From assembly GCF_027286325.1 (NCBI RefSeq), contig NZ_CP114588.1, positions 1,761,317 to 1,825,316 of the forward strand: 64,000 bases of DNA. The letters run 5' to 3'. The DNA comes from Salinivibrio kushneri (GTDB lineage Bacteria > Pseudomonadota > Gammaproteobacteria > Enterobacterales > Vibrionaceae). The notes beneath the pieces were generated by a model, which worked only from the letters and a program-made list of their open reading frames with translations, did not search any database and was not told where the DNA came from. This document shows, piece after piece, positions 36,684-45,645 of the stretch. Each line of letters opens with the position of its first letter. The first letter of the stretch is position 1. The position numbers were made by a program, and so were the translations under genes.

Positions 36684-36829
36684 CGCAATTGGACATATGC
36701 ATTATATTCAGCATATGCATTATGAAGAATCATGACATCCATGATTCATCGTACTTAAGTTAAACCATATTCAAACGCTAGGCGAATGCTTACGGCCTAG
36801 CGCTTTATATCGATTACTCGCAAGCTCGT
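36684..36829. terminator. Convergent intergenic region with hairpins
   Basis: Between the convergent WbpM-like and glycerophosphotransferase genes are a direct repeat of CATATGCATTAT and a hairpin GAATCATG/CATGATTC (36727-36747). There is also a stronger hairpin CGCTAGGC/GCCTAGCG (36776-36802) flanked by AAA and CTTTAT. The last probably terminates operon 2 on the minus strand (TTTGAATAT follows) and may also act on the WbpM-like transcript. Confidence 0.6.
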
Positions 36830-38002
36830 TTAACGCTTAGCCAACGTCTTAACTACGTTAAGTGTATGTTTTGCATGATCACGCATAATAGGATTAAGTA
36901 CTTTATTCGCGTTTTTTCGACAACTAAGATAGTAATCGGAATCGGTAAGTAAAGTTTCTAATTCAGATAAGAACGCCACTAAGGAGTTAGGTTTGGGTCC
37001 AGGAGTGAGCTTTTCGTAATCGATTGAAAAACCGATAGTACTTTCGTACTCGTTATAATCGTAGGGTAAAAACATCACCGGTTTTTCGGTAAGCAAGAAG
37101 TCTATATATATACTTGAATAATCAGTAATTACAAGATCAAACCCTCCTAACACTGGATTTATATCACTAATATCTTGACTAGACAGCAGTTTAATTCGCT
37201 CACATTTTAGTAACTTTTCATCAAGCTCAAATTCAAAATTTGGATGAAGTCTTAAGAAGAGGGTCACCCCTTTCTTTTCTAAGCCATCACAAAGTGTGTC
37301 CAGATTAAAATCATCGAAAGGAAATATCTGCGTATCTGAAAAAGGTCGCCAAGTGGGCGCATATAGGACATTATGTGAGCTCTTATCAAGGATCAGACTC
37401 ACTAAATGACGGTCAGGAGATACAACTTGATCACAACGTGCCTGTGGGCACCGAACAATATGAGAAGATGGTAAGTGTAAACACTTTGCCCACGCACTAT
37501 CAAACGCTGCCGAACTTGACATTAAATAGCTAAAGTTTGTCCGAATTAAGCGGTAGTAAATAGACTTTACCAAGCTTACATATTTCTCGCCCAACCCTAC
37601 CGATTTTATTGGAGCCCCGTGCCCTAAATGAATAACGGTTCGTCTGAAACTTAGTCCAAATCCACTTAATGGTGTCTCTAAAGAGGAGCACACCCACAAG
37701 CCTGATCGCATTATCATAATTATATCTTTAAAGCGATCATTAGTGATAAAGTGGTCACCGTATTTCTCACGAAGCGCTCTTCTTTTTTCAGAATCATTAA
37801 TAACGAATTTAGCAATACCATTACTTTCACTTGCTAAAAAATGTAAAAAAAGCGCACGAGAGTTGTGTTCAAATGTAGTGTTAAACTGGGAATTAAAGAT
37901 GATCGTTTTTTTATCTCTTGGAAAGAAAAGAGATAAAAAAGAAGGTACTAAACCAGAGACAAAATGTACTGCTCTAAGAAAAAGATATCGATTCTTATTC
38001 AC
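36830..38002 (-). CDS. TagB/TagF-like CDP-glycerol glycerophosphotransferase (1 of 3)
   Basis: A 390-aa protein of the CDP-glycerol:poly(glycerophosphate) transferase family, which transfers glycerol phosphate (sometimes ribitol phosphate) from CDP-alditol. Landmarks are HLGHGAPIKSVGLG (about 125-138), LYAPTWRPFSD, LFLRLHPNFEFE (basic HP motif) and LVITDYSSIYIDFLLTEKPVMFLPYDYNEYE (about 290-320, catalytic-region DYSS). A GTG start at 38002 has AGGA 7 nt upstream. It is the last gene of operon 2. The donor is presumably made by TagD, the first gene of the same operon. The N-terminal hydrophobic helix suggests membrane association. Confidence 0.82.
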   Translation of the reverse strand: MNKNRYLFLRAVHFVSGLVPSFLSLFFPRDKKTIIFNSQFNTTFEHNSRALFLHFLASESNGIAKFVINDSEKRRALREKYGDHFITNDRFKDIIMIMRSGLWVCSSLETPLSGFGLSFRRTVIHLGHGAPIKSVGLGEKYVSLVKSIYYRLIRTNFSYLMSSSAAFDSAWAKCLHLPSSHIVRCPQARCDQVVSPDRHLVSLILDKSSHNVLYAPTWRPFSDTQIFPFDDFNLDTLCDGLEKKGVTLFLRLHPNFEFELDEKLLKCERIKLLSSQDISDINPVLGGFDLVITDYSSIYIDFLLTEKPVMFLPYDYNEYESTIGFSIDYEKLTPGPKPNSLVAFLSELETLLTDSDYYLSCRKNANKVLNPIMRDHAKHTLNVVKTLAKR

Positions 38003-38134
38003 TCTGTGTTCCTAAGGAGAGACGTAGAAGCATATTAAGAAAAAGGCAGATGACCGAACCACTCGTTTATGAAAGACTTCACAGCGCGGTCTAAATACAA
38101 ATATGGACAACAACATACAATCCATACGCTAATC

Positions 38135-38938
38135 TCATAACCTTTTTAATTTTTTCTTAATTGCATATATTTTATTGAGAATAGATTTCATAGCGTTGTT
38201 AGCAATACGTGACAATAGTAAAACCAAAATCGCCCCTCCTGCCGACATTGACGAGATGTTATATGACACCAATAACGACGAAAAAATCACCAAAAAAAAA
38301 GTTCCACTTAACAGTGTATTTGCTTGATTAACATCTAAATGTAATCGACCAAGAAAATCATATTTGTTATCGGTAAAGATAAAATACTTTGCGATAATCA
38401 AATATGTAATCTGTGACAATATAAAAAATAAGGAAAATATAGGTGATATAAAAACAAAAAGCACTATCGACATACAGACCAGCATTATATCGCCAATTAA
38501 ACCTGAGTAGGTTTTAAACGCATACTTTACAAACTCTTTACCATATTTACCATATTTAGTACGGTACCAATCAGAATCCAGACTATTTTTGTTGAGCTTT
38601 TCTGTTCTACTTATATACAACTGAAGAAAAATATTGAACAGGTAAACCAATAACGTGAAAGAAATTAAAAAAGAAAAATACGCAGCATTACCATAATCTT
38701 CTTGGAACTTGGTAAGAATTTTAAGATGACTAGCGCCTGACAACAGCAAAAAAACTTTAATAGGCAAGAACATGACAAGCATACTACTGAAAGATGACAT
38801 GAAGTTCATAGCTCCGAGCTTAATCGACTGCATATCAGCAGATTTATAAACTAACTGGTGCATTTCATTTATCAGGTCAAAATCCTTCAACAATCTACTT
38901 GATAGTATTTTTATACTTTTTAAATAATTAAATCTCAT
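38135..38938 (-). CDS. Polytopic membrane protein of unknown function
   Basis: A protein of about 267 aa with roughly six hydrophobic segments in pairs, separated by a basic cytoplasmic-looking loop (KSLDSDWYRTKYGKYGKEF region, about 118-135), and a very basic C-terminus ending KKKLKRL. I do not recognise a family; the paired helices do not show Wzx, Wzy or ABC-transporter motifs. It lies between two TagF-like genes in operon 2, which lacks an obvious exporter, so a role in moving or anchoring the product is possible but unproven. The start may be ATG 38938 or a GTG at 38959 overlapping the preceding gene; neither has a strong ribosome-binding site. Confidence 0.6.
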   Translation of the reverse strand: MRFNYLKSIKILSSRLLKDFDLINEMHQLVYKSADMQSIKLGAMNFMSSFSSMLVMFLPIKVFLLLSGASHLKILTKFQEDYGNAAYFSFLISFTLLVYLFNIFLQLYISRTEKLNKNSLDSDWYRTKYGKYGKEFVKYAFKTYSGLIGDIMLVCMSIVLFVFISPIFSLFFILSQITYLIIAKYFIFTDNKYDFLGRLHLDVNQANTLLSGTFFLVIFSSLLVSYNISSMSAGGAILVLLLSRIANNAMKSILNKIYAIKKKLKRL

Positions 38939-38951
38939 GCAACCATACCAC

Positions 38952-40154
38952 TCAATCACAATGAGACAACATTAGCCTAATAATGCGTTCTGATGTTTTG
39001 GAGTTATTAAAAGACATGAACCTTTCCTTCCAACATAAATAGTTTTCATCAACAACCTCGTTATTAATAAGATATAATAGCTCGTCAATAGATTCGGATT
39101 GAATCCTTGAGCACTCTTCTCTTAAATCAAAATACATACCTCGAGTTTCATTCTCGTACTCTTCGTAATCATAATGATAAAAATACATCTTTCTTTTGAG
39201 TATAGAATAATCAAACATGACACTAGAATAATCAGTAACAAGTATATCTGTTACCAGTAGCAATTCGTTCACGTCATTGACATTAGATACATCTATAAAA
39301 TGCTTTGCCTCATCATTTTTCTCAGAAAAATAATGCCCTCGAAATAGAAAAACATACTCCTCTGAGAGTCTAGAGCAAAACAAATCGCAGTCAAGCGGGT
39401 TTCTCGCAGAAAATGTACCATGCTCGTAGATAGTATCCCTATACGTTGGAGCATAAAGAAGCACCTTCTTACCTGGAGGGATATTTAGTAACTTTCTAAT
39501 ATCAATGCGACTTTTAGAGTTAACCAAAGCGTCATTCCTAGGTAAACCAAATGAAACCACCTTATGTTCCTCAATACCAAATGCAGAGCAAAGCTTATCT
39601 GTTAGGTAATCAGAAGAGGACAAAAAGTAGTCCGCACGCCACCCTTCTAACAAATAAGCTAATCGTATTGACTCTTTCGACGCAGTAGGGTGGTTATCAA
39701 CGTCAATATCCATCCCTATTTTTTTCAATGGGACACCATGCCATGTCTGAATCAATATTTGTGAACTTTTTTTATAGATAAAATAAGGTAGTCGGCAGTT
39801 TACTACATTAAACTTAGACGTAAAATAAGAAATGTAGTACTGGAGACTCTTAAATCTTACGTAAATAATTTTATTATTTCCAGTTAGATTTGTAACCTGC
39901 TCCTCTTTATTATTGGTAACTAATACGAACATCCACCCTGATAAGACCCTATCCATTTCAATTAATAAAGCAAGAGGAGAGTCGCATATATTTTTACCAT
40001 TAAAACTCTCGAAGATAGCCTTTTTTGGTCTTACGAGAAAAATATGGCTAACAAAAAACCCTATACATTGACAAAGTAAAAGATAAGAAAGCCTAATAAG
40101 ATAGTCTAGTTTACCATGTCGTAGTCTATTCAGTATTACCCTAACAGTTTTCAT
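38952..40154 (-). CDS. TagB/TagF-like CDP-glycerol glycerophosphotransferase (2 of 3)
   Basis: A 400-aa family member with the complete motif set: IQTWHGVPLKKIGMD (about 133-147), SSSDYLTDKLCSAFGI, GLPRND (about 212-217), VLLYAPTYRDTIYEHGTF, FLFRGHYFSE, and ILVTDYSSVMFDYSILKRK (about 310-328) followed by YHYDYEEYENETRG. This set is closer to teichoic-acid TagB/TagF enzymes than copy 1 is. An N-terminal membrane-associated helix (LSYLLLCQCIGFFVSHIFLV) is present. It overlaps the 582-frame TPR/GT9-like gene by 14 nt, so translation is coupled. Acceptor unknown. Confidence 0.88.
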   Translation of the reverse strand: MKTVRVILNRLRHGKLDYLIRLSYLLLCQCIGFFVSHIFLVRPKKAIFESFNGKNICDSPLALLIEMDRVLSGWMFVLVTNNKEEQVTNLTGNNKIIYVRFKSLQYYISYFTSKFNVVNCRLPYFIYKKSSQILIQTWHGVPLKKIGMDIDVDNHPTASKESIRLAYLLEGWRADYFLSSSDYLTDKLCSAFGIEEHKVVSFGLPRNDALVNSKSRIDIRKLLNIPPGKKVLLYAPTYRDTIYEHGTFSARNPLDCDLFCSRLSEEYVFLFRGHYFSEKNDEAKHFIDVSNVNDVNELLLVTDILVTDYSSVMFDYSILKRKMYFYHYDYEEYENETRGMYFDLREECSRIQSESIDELLYLINNEVVDENYLCWKERFMSFNNSKTSERIIRLMLSHCD

Positions 40155-41859
40155 TTTTATCTATAAGTCTTTTCAGTCTATTCCTAATCAATTTTTTTGT
40201 ACTAGTTAACGTGGCATGCTTCGGGTCTTCAAGAATAGATATATTATCAAACCAAATATCTTTTCCTTTATCAAACCGGTAAGTTTGCACTGGATCTAAT
40301 AAAACCGCTAATGTCTCAGTGGCAGAACAGCCGGCGAACTCTAGCACTGAGTTCCCGGTGCAAATTATAAGGTTTAATTGGTTCATCAAAGTTACCACTG
40401 AGGAGAAGTCGTTCATTTGATCAATTGGAGGAATATACATTCTTACATTACTGGCTTGATTAAAATATCTTACTTCCTTTTCACAGTTGTCATATTGTAA
40501 ACTAATCAAAACGATATTATCAAATCCTTCAAATATATCTACGACATCAGTAATAGATAAGTAGTCTTTACCCCGAACGCCATGATCGTTCATACTCCGC
40601 CATGAGATACCAACAATAAGTTGGTTCGATTTGAAACCAGAAAAAAATTCGTTAATGGTATTAGAACAACTCTTATTTAAAACAGATAGCTTTCGTTTTT
40701 CAGAAAAAGTGACAGGTTTTAATAAGACGTCATGGAGTAGGTTTGTAATTAGTGTGAACTGCGATATTTCACCAATTTTCTCAAAAAAATCATTATCTAA
40801 GACATGATGAAGCTTTTGAGGAGAAACTTTGTCGAAATGGGAAAAATTATCATATGATAAAGTTTTACTTCTATATGTACCTTCAACAGATACTTCAGGA
40901 TATAACGAAGATAATAGTGGAACCAATCTAGGCTCGGTATGGAATATAATTAACTTATACCCCAAGGATATCATTACATCTATAACTATAGAAAACCTTA
41001 GATCATCGCCTGGCCCCCAGGAATTCAAAATATGAAGTCTCTCCGACTTATCTACATCAGACAAAGATTGCTTAAACTTCGTTGGATACAGCCGATCAAG
41101 AAGGGCGGACATGTCACGATTGGTCTTTTCCTTCATACCCTCTTTCAACATACAACGAGACAAAAAAAACTCTGTCTTCAATTTACTACTAGACTTTTCA
41201 AACCATAAGCTTTGAGTAACATGTAAATAATCATGCTCTTCTAGAATCATACTTTTAGTAACAAGGTCACAGTACTTTTTAGATATTGAACTAACATCCT
41301 TAATACTTAAAGCTAAATCAATGACTTTTTTGTAATTACCAGACAGATAGTAAAAATATATAAGATCTTCGACATCCAAAACTGCTAGGTCGATATTAAA
41401 ATTTTTTAAACAATACAACCTAAACAAATTTATATCTTTGTATGATAGACTTTTTTCTATTTCACCTGAAATTCTATATAGGCAAAAGCCGTTTCTATTA
41501 ACGCAGTGATTAAACCGTAGATAATCTCCTACCCGAGGATTAGCTAAAATGGTTAGTATCGTCAACTCTAAAGCTAGATCTTTATCTTTTATGAACGATA
41601 AAACTTTTAGAAAAAGCTTGTAATATCTTAGAGCAGACAATGTGTTTCTCGTTTTGGAAACTAGCACACACAGCTTATATATGTCATCACTTCTAGTTGC
41701 CTTAATAATATCTTTATAAAAATAGATAAACAATATGAACTGATTAAAACCAAAGCATCTTTTGACTTTAACCTTACTGTTAGATACAGATACTGACCGA
41801 CAGAAAAAAAGTCGTATAACCCTATTAACCTTTCTACTATTTAATTTTGTCAAGAACAT
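40141..41859 (-). CDS. Large protein with helical repeats and a GT9-like C-terminal domain
   Basis: A protein of about 572 aa from ATG 41859; an in-frame ATG ten codons earlier also exists without a ribosome-binding site. The N-terminal half (about 40-260) is helical and TPR-like in pattern. The C-terminal half has the look of a GT9-like/TPR-coupled glycosyltransferase: HILNSWGPGDDLRFSIVIDVM (about 278-298), IVGISWRSMNDHGVRG (about 415-430), VVTLMNQLNLIICTGNSVLEFAGC and AVLLDPVQTYRFDKGKDIWF near the C-terminus. These blocks resemble repeat-containing proteins that glycosylate envelope or flagellar targets. The assignment is by pattern only. It lies between two TagF-like genes and overlaps both. 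Confidence 0.55.
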   Translation of the reverse strand: MFLTKLNSRKVNRVIRLFFCRSVSVSNSKVKVKRCFGFNQFILFIYFYKDIIKATRSDDIYKLCVLVSKTRNTLSALRYYKLFLKVLSFIKDKDLALELTILTILANPRVGDYLRFNHCVNRNGFCLYRISGEIEKSLSYKDINLFRLYCLKNFNIDLAVLDVEDLIYFYYLSGNYKKVIDLALSIKDVSSISKKYCDLVTKSMILEEHDYLHVTQSLWFEKSSSKLKTEFFLSRCMLKEGMKEKTNRDMSALLDRLYPTKFKQSLSDVDKSERLHILNSWGPGDDLRFSIVIDVMISLGYKLIIFHTEPRLVPLLSSLYPEVSVEGTYRSKTLSYDNFSHFDKVSPQKLHHVLDNDFFEKIGEISQFTLITNLLHDVLLKPVTFSEKRKLSVLNKSCSNTINEFFSGFKSNQLIVGISWRSMNDHGVRGKDYLSITDVVDIFEGFDNIVLISLQYDNCEKEVRYFNQASNVRMYIPPIDQMNDFSSVVTLMNQLNLIICTGNSVLEFAGCSATETLAVLLDPVQTYRFDKGKDIWFDNISILEDPKHATLTSTKKLIRNRLKRLIDKNENC

Positions 41860-42949
41860 AGTCGACAAACCTTTTTGTATTATTTGCATCTATATATTTA
41901 AAAAACATATGACTGGCTTGGAAATCACTGATGCTAGATAACTGAAGGAGAGCGATAATTTCTTTTTTTAAACTGTTAAAATCAGTTGAAATCTTACCTT
42001 GAAAGACTAAGTCTAGGGGATATATAGTTCCCCTTTCATTTTGATATTCATCTTTGTCATACGTAAACAATATTATTTTTTTAGATATCAATGAAAAGTC
42101 TAACCACACGCTAGAATAGTCAGTAATTAAAATATCCGTGTATTTAAGTACTAAATTCGTATTTATATATTTATCGCCATTTATAATCAATCCCTCATCT
42201 CGCAAAAGATCAAGTTCTTGAATCTCACTAAACTTGTGAGACCTAACCAATAGAACACAATTATATTTTTTTAGTGTTTCAACTAGTTCCGATTCATTTT
42301 CACTATCGAAAGGTGAAATGACATTCCCTTCATTCCAGGTACCACGATAAGTTGGCATCCAAGAGATTACCCTTCTTCCTTGGATCTCTTTGCTAAGTAG
42401 CAACTCCTGTTCATCTTTAAACCAAACAAGGTCATCTCCTCCTAACAAAATATCATTTCTAGGGAGGCCACTTAAAATGCACTTATTTGGATGAATCTGG
42501 AAGCATGCGGACATAACAGCTCGATCTAATTCGGAAGAACATACTAACCCCGAAAGAAGTCTACCTTCTCTTTGAAGAAACTTTTCATTGAATCTATCGC
42601 TATCCAGGTAACGTATTGTCTTTAAGGGAATGCCATGCCAAGTATTAAAAATCTTCCTACCATACCCATTTAGGAACTTCGGAATTTTATGATCGATAAT
42701 AAGCACATAACTCGATAGTAAATAATATTTGCTTTTAAGTCTCTCTAGAAAGCTTCCCGAAGGTTTTTCAGTTAGCATTATCACTTCAAATTCGTTATGA
42801 AAATACTTTAGGTACTGTTCCACGCAGACTAAGTTAGCATCATGTTTTTCGGTAGATGTATAAATACAAATTCTGTGTGTTTTCTTGATAAAAATAACAT
42901 CTAGAATAGACATTACAACATACTTAAATACTTTAATTATTGTTTTCAT
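41837..42949 (-). CDS. TagB/TagF-like CDP-glycerol glycerophosphotransferase (3 of 3)
   Basis: A 370-aa protein with NTWHGIPLKTIRYLD (about 97-111), LVCSSELDRAVMSACF, LPRNDILL, ISWMPTYRGTWNEGN, LVRSHKFSE (HK/HP motif) and ILITDYSSVWLDFSLISKKII (about 274-294) followed by YDKDEYQNERG. It is more similar in motif detail to copy 2 than to copy 1. It overlaps the capsule-synthesis-like gene upstream by 17 nt and the helical-repeat gene downstream by 23 nt. Three paralogues suggest separate priming and extension steps, as TagB and TagF do in Gram-positive wall teichoic acid synthesis; this division is inference. Confidence 0.88.
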   Translation of the reverse strand: MKTIIKVFKYVVMSILDVIFIKKTHRICIYTSTEKHDANLVCVEQYLKYFHNEFEVIMLTEKPSGSFLERLKSKYYLLSSYVLIIDHKIPKFLNGYGRKIFNTWHGIPLKTIRYLDSDRFNEKFLQREGRLLSGLVCSSELDRAVMSACFQIHPNKCILSGLPRNDILLGGDDLVWFKDEQELLLSKEIQGRRVISWMPTYRGTWNEGNVISPFDSENESELVETLKKYNCVLLVRSHKFSEIQELDLLRDEGLIINGDKYINTNLVLKYTDILITDYSSVWLDFSLISKKIILFTYDKDEYQNERGTIYPLDLVFQGKISTDFNSLKKEIIALLQLSSISDFQASHMFFKYIDANNTKRFVDYVLDKIK

Positions 42950-44348
42950 ATAACTTTGTTAACTGATCAAAGAAATTTAGTAAAAGAACATTATTCTTAG
43001 TAGTTTCATAATTCTTATACAACTTTCTGTATGCCGATGCCACTATACCTTGGTTACAGGACTTAGAAAATTCATTAACTTGGCTTTGCAATTTAGTGTG
43101 ATCTACATTTTGATTAGAAATATCTTTTAAATTCAGATTGTGTGAAAAACAATGAACTCCTGAGAAATCTCGATACCAAGCCATACCGAATGTTATAATG
43201 GGCTTACCTCCACTCAAAGCCTCCCATCCAACTGTCCCAGATATCGTAGCAACAACCTGACTTTGTTTCAGTAACTCATATGTTGATACACTTTTGCTAA
43301 CTAGTATCGCAGATTCTATTTTTGATAGCCTTTCGTAAAAAGCTCTGCCACGCATATAGTGCCCTTGTTTAGGGTTCTCCTTTACATATATAAACCAGCC
43401 TTCAGGGAGAATACGCGCTAAGTTTTCAATGGCTAACAGTTGGTCTGTATATAGTCCGCCAAGGCATGATGTTGTTAGTTCCGGCTGATAATGCAGAGGA
43501 AAGTACACGAACTTCTCTTCTAAATTAATATTTAGCGATTCAAAACTTTCCCCTTTACTTCTATAAAACTTTGATTCATTAGTAAAGGCTTTTGCACCAT
43601 AAAATTTTTTCTTTCGATGAGCAATTAGCTTTTTCATATCCTCTTTTGAAGATAGCTTACGTAAGATTTTTTTTGTCTTTCTCAGTGATAGTGATGTCTT
43701 ATTAAATATTCTGGTCATGTGATTATGACCAACTCTCCCTTCCATATAGAACAACTCTTTTTCAAACCGTTTCTCAAATGAGAAACCCTCAGAAGGATTA
43801 AATGTAACAAATTTACTATAACGGCCAAAATCGTCTATATTCTTGTAATGAAAAAATCGATTTGGAAGAATCGTTTGATATAGAATATTTTTATCTAGGC
43901 CAAGCTTACTAGCCAAATAGTAAATAATGAGATCAATTCCTTGATGTGGCGGATTATTGAAAACGACTTGAGTAATTCCTTTTGAGATAATTAAATTATA
44001 GAAATAGCTTAAGTAGTAGTTTATTGCACATAAATAATCATAATTAGAGTCTCCTTCAAACGCACTGATGACATTTTTTTCAAAAGAAAGCGAGTAACGG
44101 TCATAATTAAACAAGAACTCTCGAAAGTGCTTTTCAATGAATTCTTCTTCCCAACCCAAAGGTAACATGTGGTTGTTTTCAAACTCAGCACTTCGGGCTA
44201 CTAATTCAAAAACATTTGGCTGCCCACGTTTAGACACATGTACTGCGTTTAACCTCAACTCCTCACAAATAAAATCAATGTATTTTTTCTCCATTGGTTG
44301 AAAAAAACCCCAAAAAAGAGGGGTGTGTCTTTTATAATGTTCAATCAT
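42933..44348 (-). CDS. Capsule-synthesis-domain protein, possible glycosyltransferase (paralogue 1)
   Basis: A protein of about 471 aa. Its C-terminal half has the pattern of capsule polysaccharide synthesis (KpsC/KpsS-like) GT-B domains: FVYFPLHYQPELTT (about 285-298), YVKENPKQGHYMRG, VATISGTVGWEALSGGKPIITFGMAWY. The same ordered blocks occur in the protein at 50366-51910, so the two are paralogues. KpsC/S-type enzymes use CMP-sugars (CMP-Kdo). With CMP-pseudaminate made in this operon, a nonulosonate transferase is a reasonable hypothesis. The ATG at 44348 overlaps the stop of the DUF4910 gene as ATGATTGA and is preferred over a TTG two codons earlier. Confidence 0.72.
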   Translation of the reverse strand: MIEHYKRHTPLFWGFFQPMEKKYIDFICEELRLNAVHVSKRGQPNVFELVARSAEFENNHMLPLGWEEEFIEKHFREFLFNYDRYSLSFEKNVISAFEGDSNYDYLCAINYYLSYFYNLIISKGITQVVFNNPPHQGIDLIIYYLASKLGLDKNILYQTILPNRFFHYKNIDDFGRYSKFVTFNPSEGFSFEKRFEKELFYMEGRVGHNHMTRIFNKTSLSLRKTKKILRKLSSKEDMKKLIAHRKKKFYGAKAFTNESKFYRSKGESFESLNINLEEKFVYFPLHYQPELTTSCLGGLYTDQLLAIENLARILPEGWFIYVKENPKQGHYMRGRAFYERLSKIESAILVSKSVSTYELLKQSQVVATISGTVGWEALSGGKPIITFGMAWYRDFSGVHCFSHNLNLKDISNQNVDHTKLQSQVNEFSKSCNQGIVASAYRKLYKNYETTKNNVLLLNFFDQLTKLYENNN

Positions 44349-45645
44349 TGTCAACTCTCGATATTAACTCATTTTCTCTTAATTTATTTGCGATGTCACG
44401 TATATCAAAATAGTTATGAGAAGTTATATCTGCTATGTCTAATAATGAATTACTCCCATCAGAATACATTAATACATCACGCAGCACTTTAACTTGGCTA
44501 ACTGTATTTTTAGTGCTTACAGTTGGATACAAGTTTCTCTTTCCGAGTTGAGGCTCGCACATTACATTACAGCGGTATTGATAATCCGTCTCTAAAATTT
44601 CGATACATTTCTTATATTTATCATAAGACCCATAAAGGCCATCAGGACTAATATAAGATAAATTATCTAATGATGTGTGGTACTCATCATATTCGGCGTA
44701 TTTAGAACGCATAATGGAGACAACAGGGAGTTCAATTCCTGGGCTGGAGTATTGTCTTTCATCACTTCCTCTTTCAACAAATGAGTATTTCGTATATTTT
44801 GTCGACGTAATTTTCATTACGTACTCAGCTACCCTATCTGCATATGTATTATTATACTTACTTGGCATAAATGAGTAGGAATTGTTGTCACCTACACATG
44901 TAAGCACGAAACCGGCTTTTGTTCTATCTCTCATAACCTTAAAGTTTTTACTAAGGTAAGCAATTGAACCTATAGTCTCGGGAAGAAATAGTATTCGATA
45001 CGTATACCTGAGGTCTTTCATATTTTGAATCAACTTAGCTAGCTCGACCGCAAGTACGGGACCTGAAAGTTCATTATTAGCCATTGATGGATGACATATA
45101 TAGGTAGATAACAAAACCTCTTCTTTACTGCTCCCCTGTATCAATAACTCTCCATAATTCATAACACCATCAAAAAGTTCTGACTCAATCTTTACCCTTA
45201 CTTTTCTCTTGCTATTTTTTAGAAGTTCTTTTCTCTGGTTATGAGTAATACAAAAACCCCAACGTTCTTTGTAATAAGATGTTACGTATGGAACTGCGTC
45301 AGGTTGGTTTGGTAGCGAGTAAAGGTTACTATCCAATTGTTCAATCGTCATAACCTGGTCGACAGGTACTGAATATCCCATGACGTGAAGATTTAGTCCA
45401 GAGAAATCGATAAATACTTCTCCAGTCTCTAAATCTTGCACATAAGCTTGTTTTATTGACCATTCTTTAGGGACAGACCAATCAAAGACTTGCTCTCCTG
45501 TCTTAAATTCACCTACATGTAGGTTAGGAAGTTCGCGTTTTATAACATCTAATGTTTTTCTAACTCCCTCACCCGTTAAGCTACGGTTGATGGGGAAGAG
45601 CTCACAAGCTAATGAGTACATATTATTTGCATGATCCATCGTCAC
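44341..45645 (-). CDS. DUF4910/DUF2172-type aminopeptidase-like protein
   Basis: A 434-aa protein with the M28-like zinc aminopeptidase fold pattern typical of DUF4910. The early INRSLTGEGVRKTLDVI (about 19-35) is the hallmark of the family. An inserted beta-domain follows (DUF2172-like, about 60-140), then STYICHPSMANNELSGPVL (about 177-195, His and Asn/Glu ligands), FLPETIGSIAYL, VLTCVGDNNSYS, ERGSDERQYSSPG and SIMRSKYAEYDEYHTSLDNL (late His). A C-terminal winged-helix-like tail is present. From memory, the related C. jejuni protein Cj1295 is needed to add an acyl-derived group to pseudaminic acid on flagellin. It starts right after the AAC(3)-like gene; a GTG at 45645 with AAGG is chosen, an ATG at 45639 is possible. 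Confidence 0.8.
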   Translation of the reverse strand: MTMDHANNMYSLACELFPINRSLTGEGVRKTLDVIKRELPNLHVGEFKTGEQVFDWSVPKEWSIKQAYVQDLETGEVFIDFSGLNLHVMGYSVPVDQVMTIEQLDSNLYSLPNQPDAVPYVTSYYKERWGFCITHNQRKELLKNSKRKVRVKIESELFDGVMNYGELLIQGSSKEEVLLSTYICHPSMANNELSGPVLAVELAKLIQNMKDLRYTYRILFLPETIGSIAYLSKNFKVMRDRTKAGFVLTCVGDNNSYSFMPSKYNNTYADRVAEYVMKITSTKYTKYSFVERGSDERQYSSPGIELPVVSIMRSKYAEYDEYHTSLDNLSYISPDGLYGSYDKYKKCIEILETDYQYRCNVMCEPQLGKRNLYPTVSTKNTVSQVKVLRDVLMYSDGSNSLLDIADITSHNYFDIRDIANKLRENELISRVDND

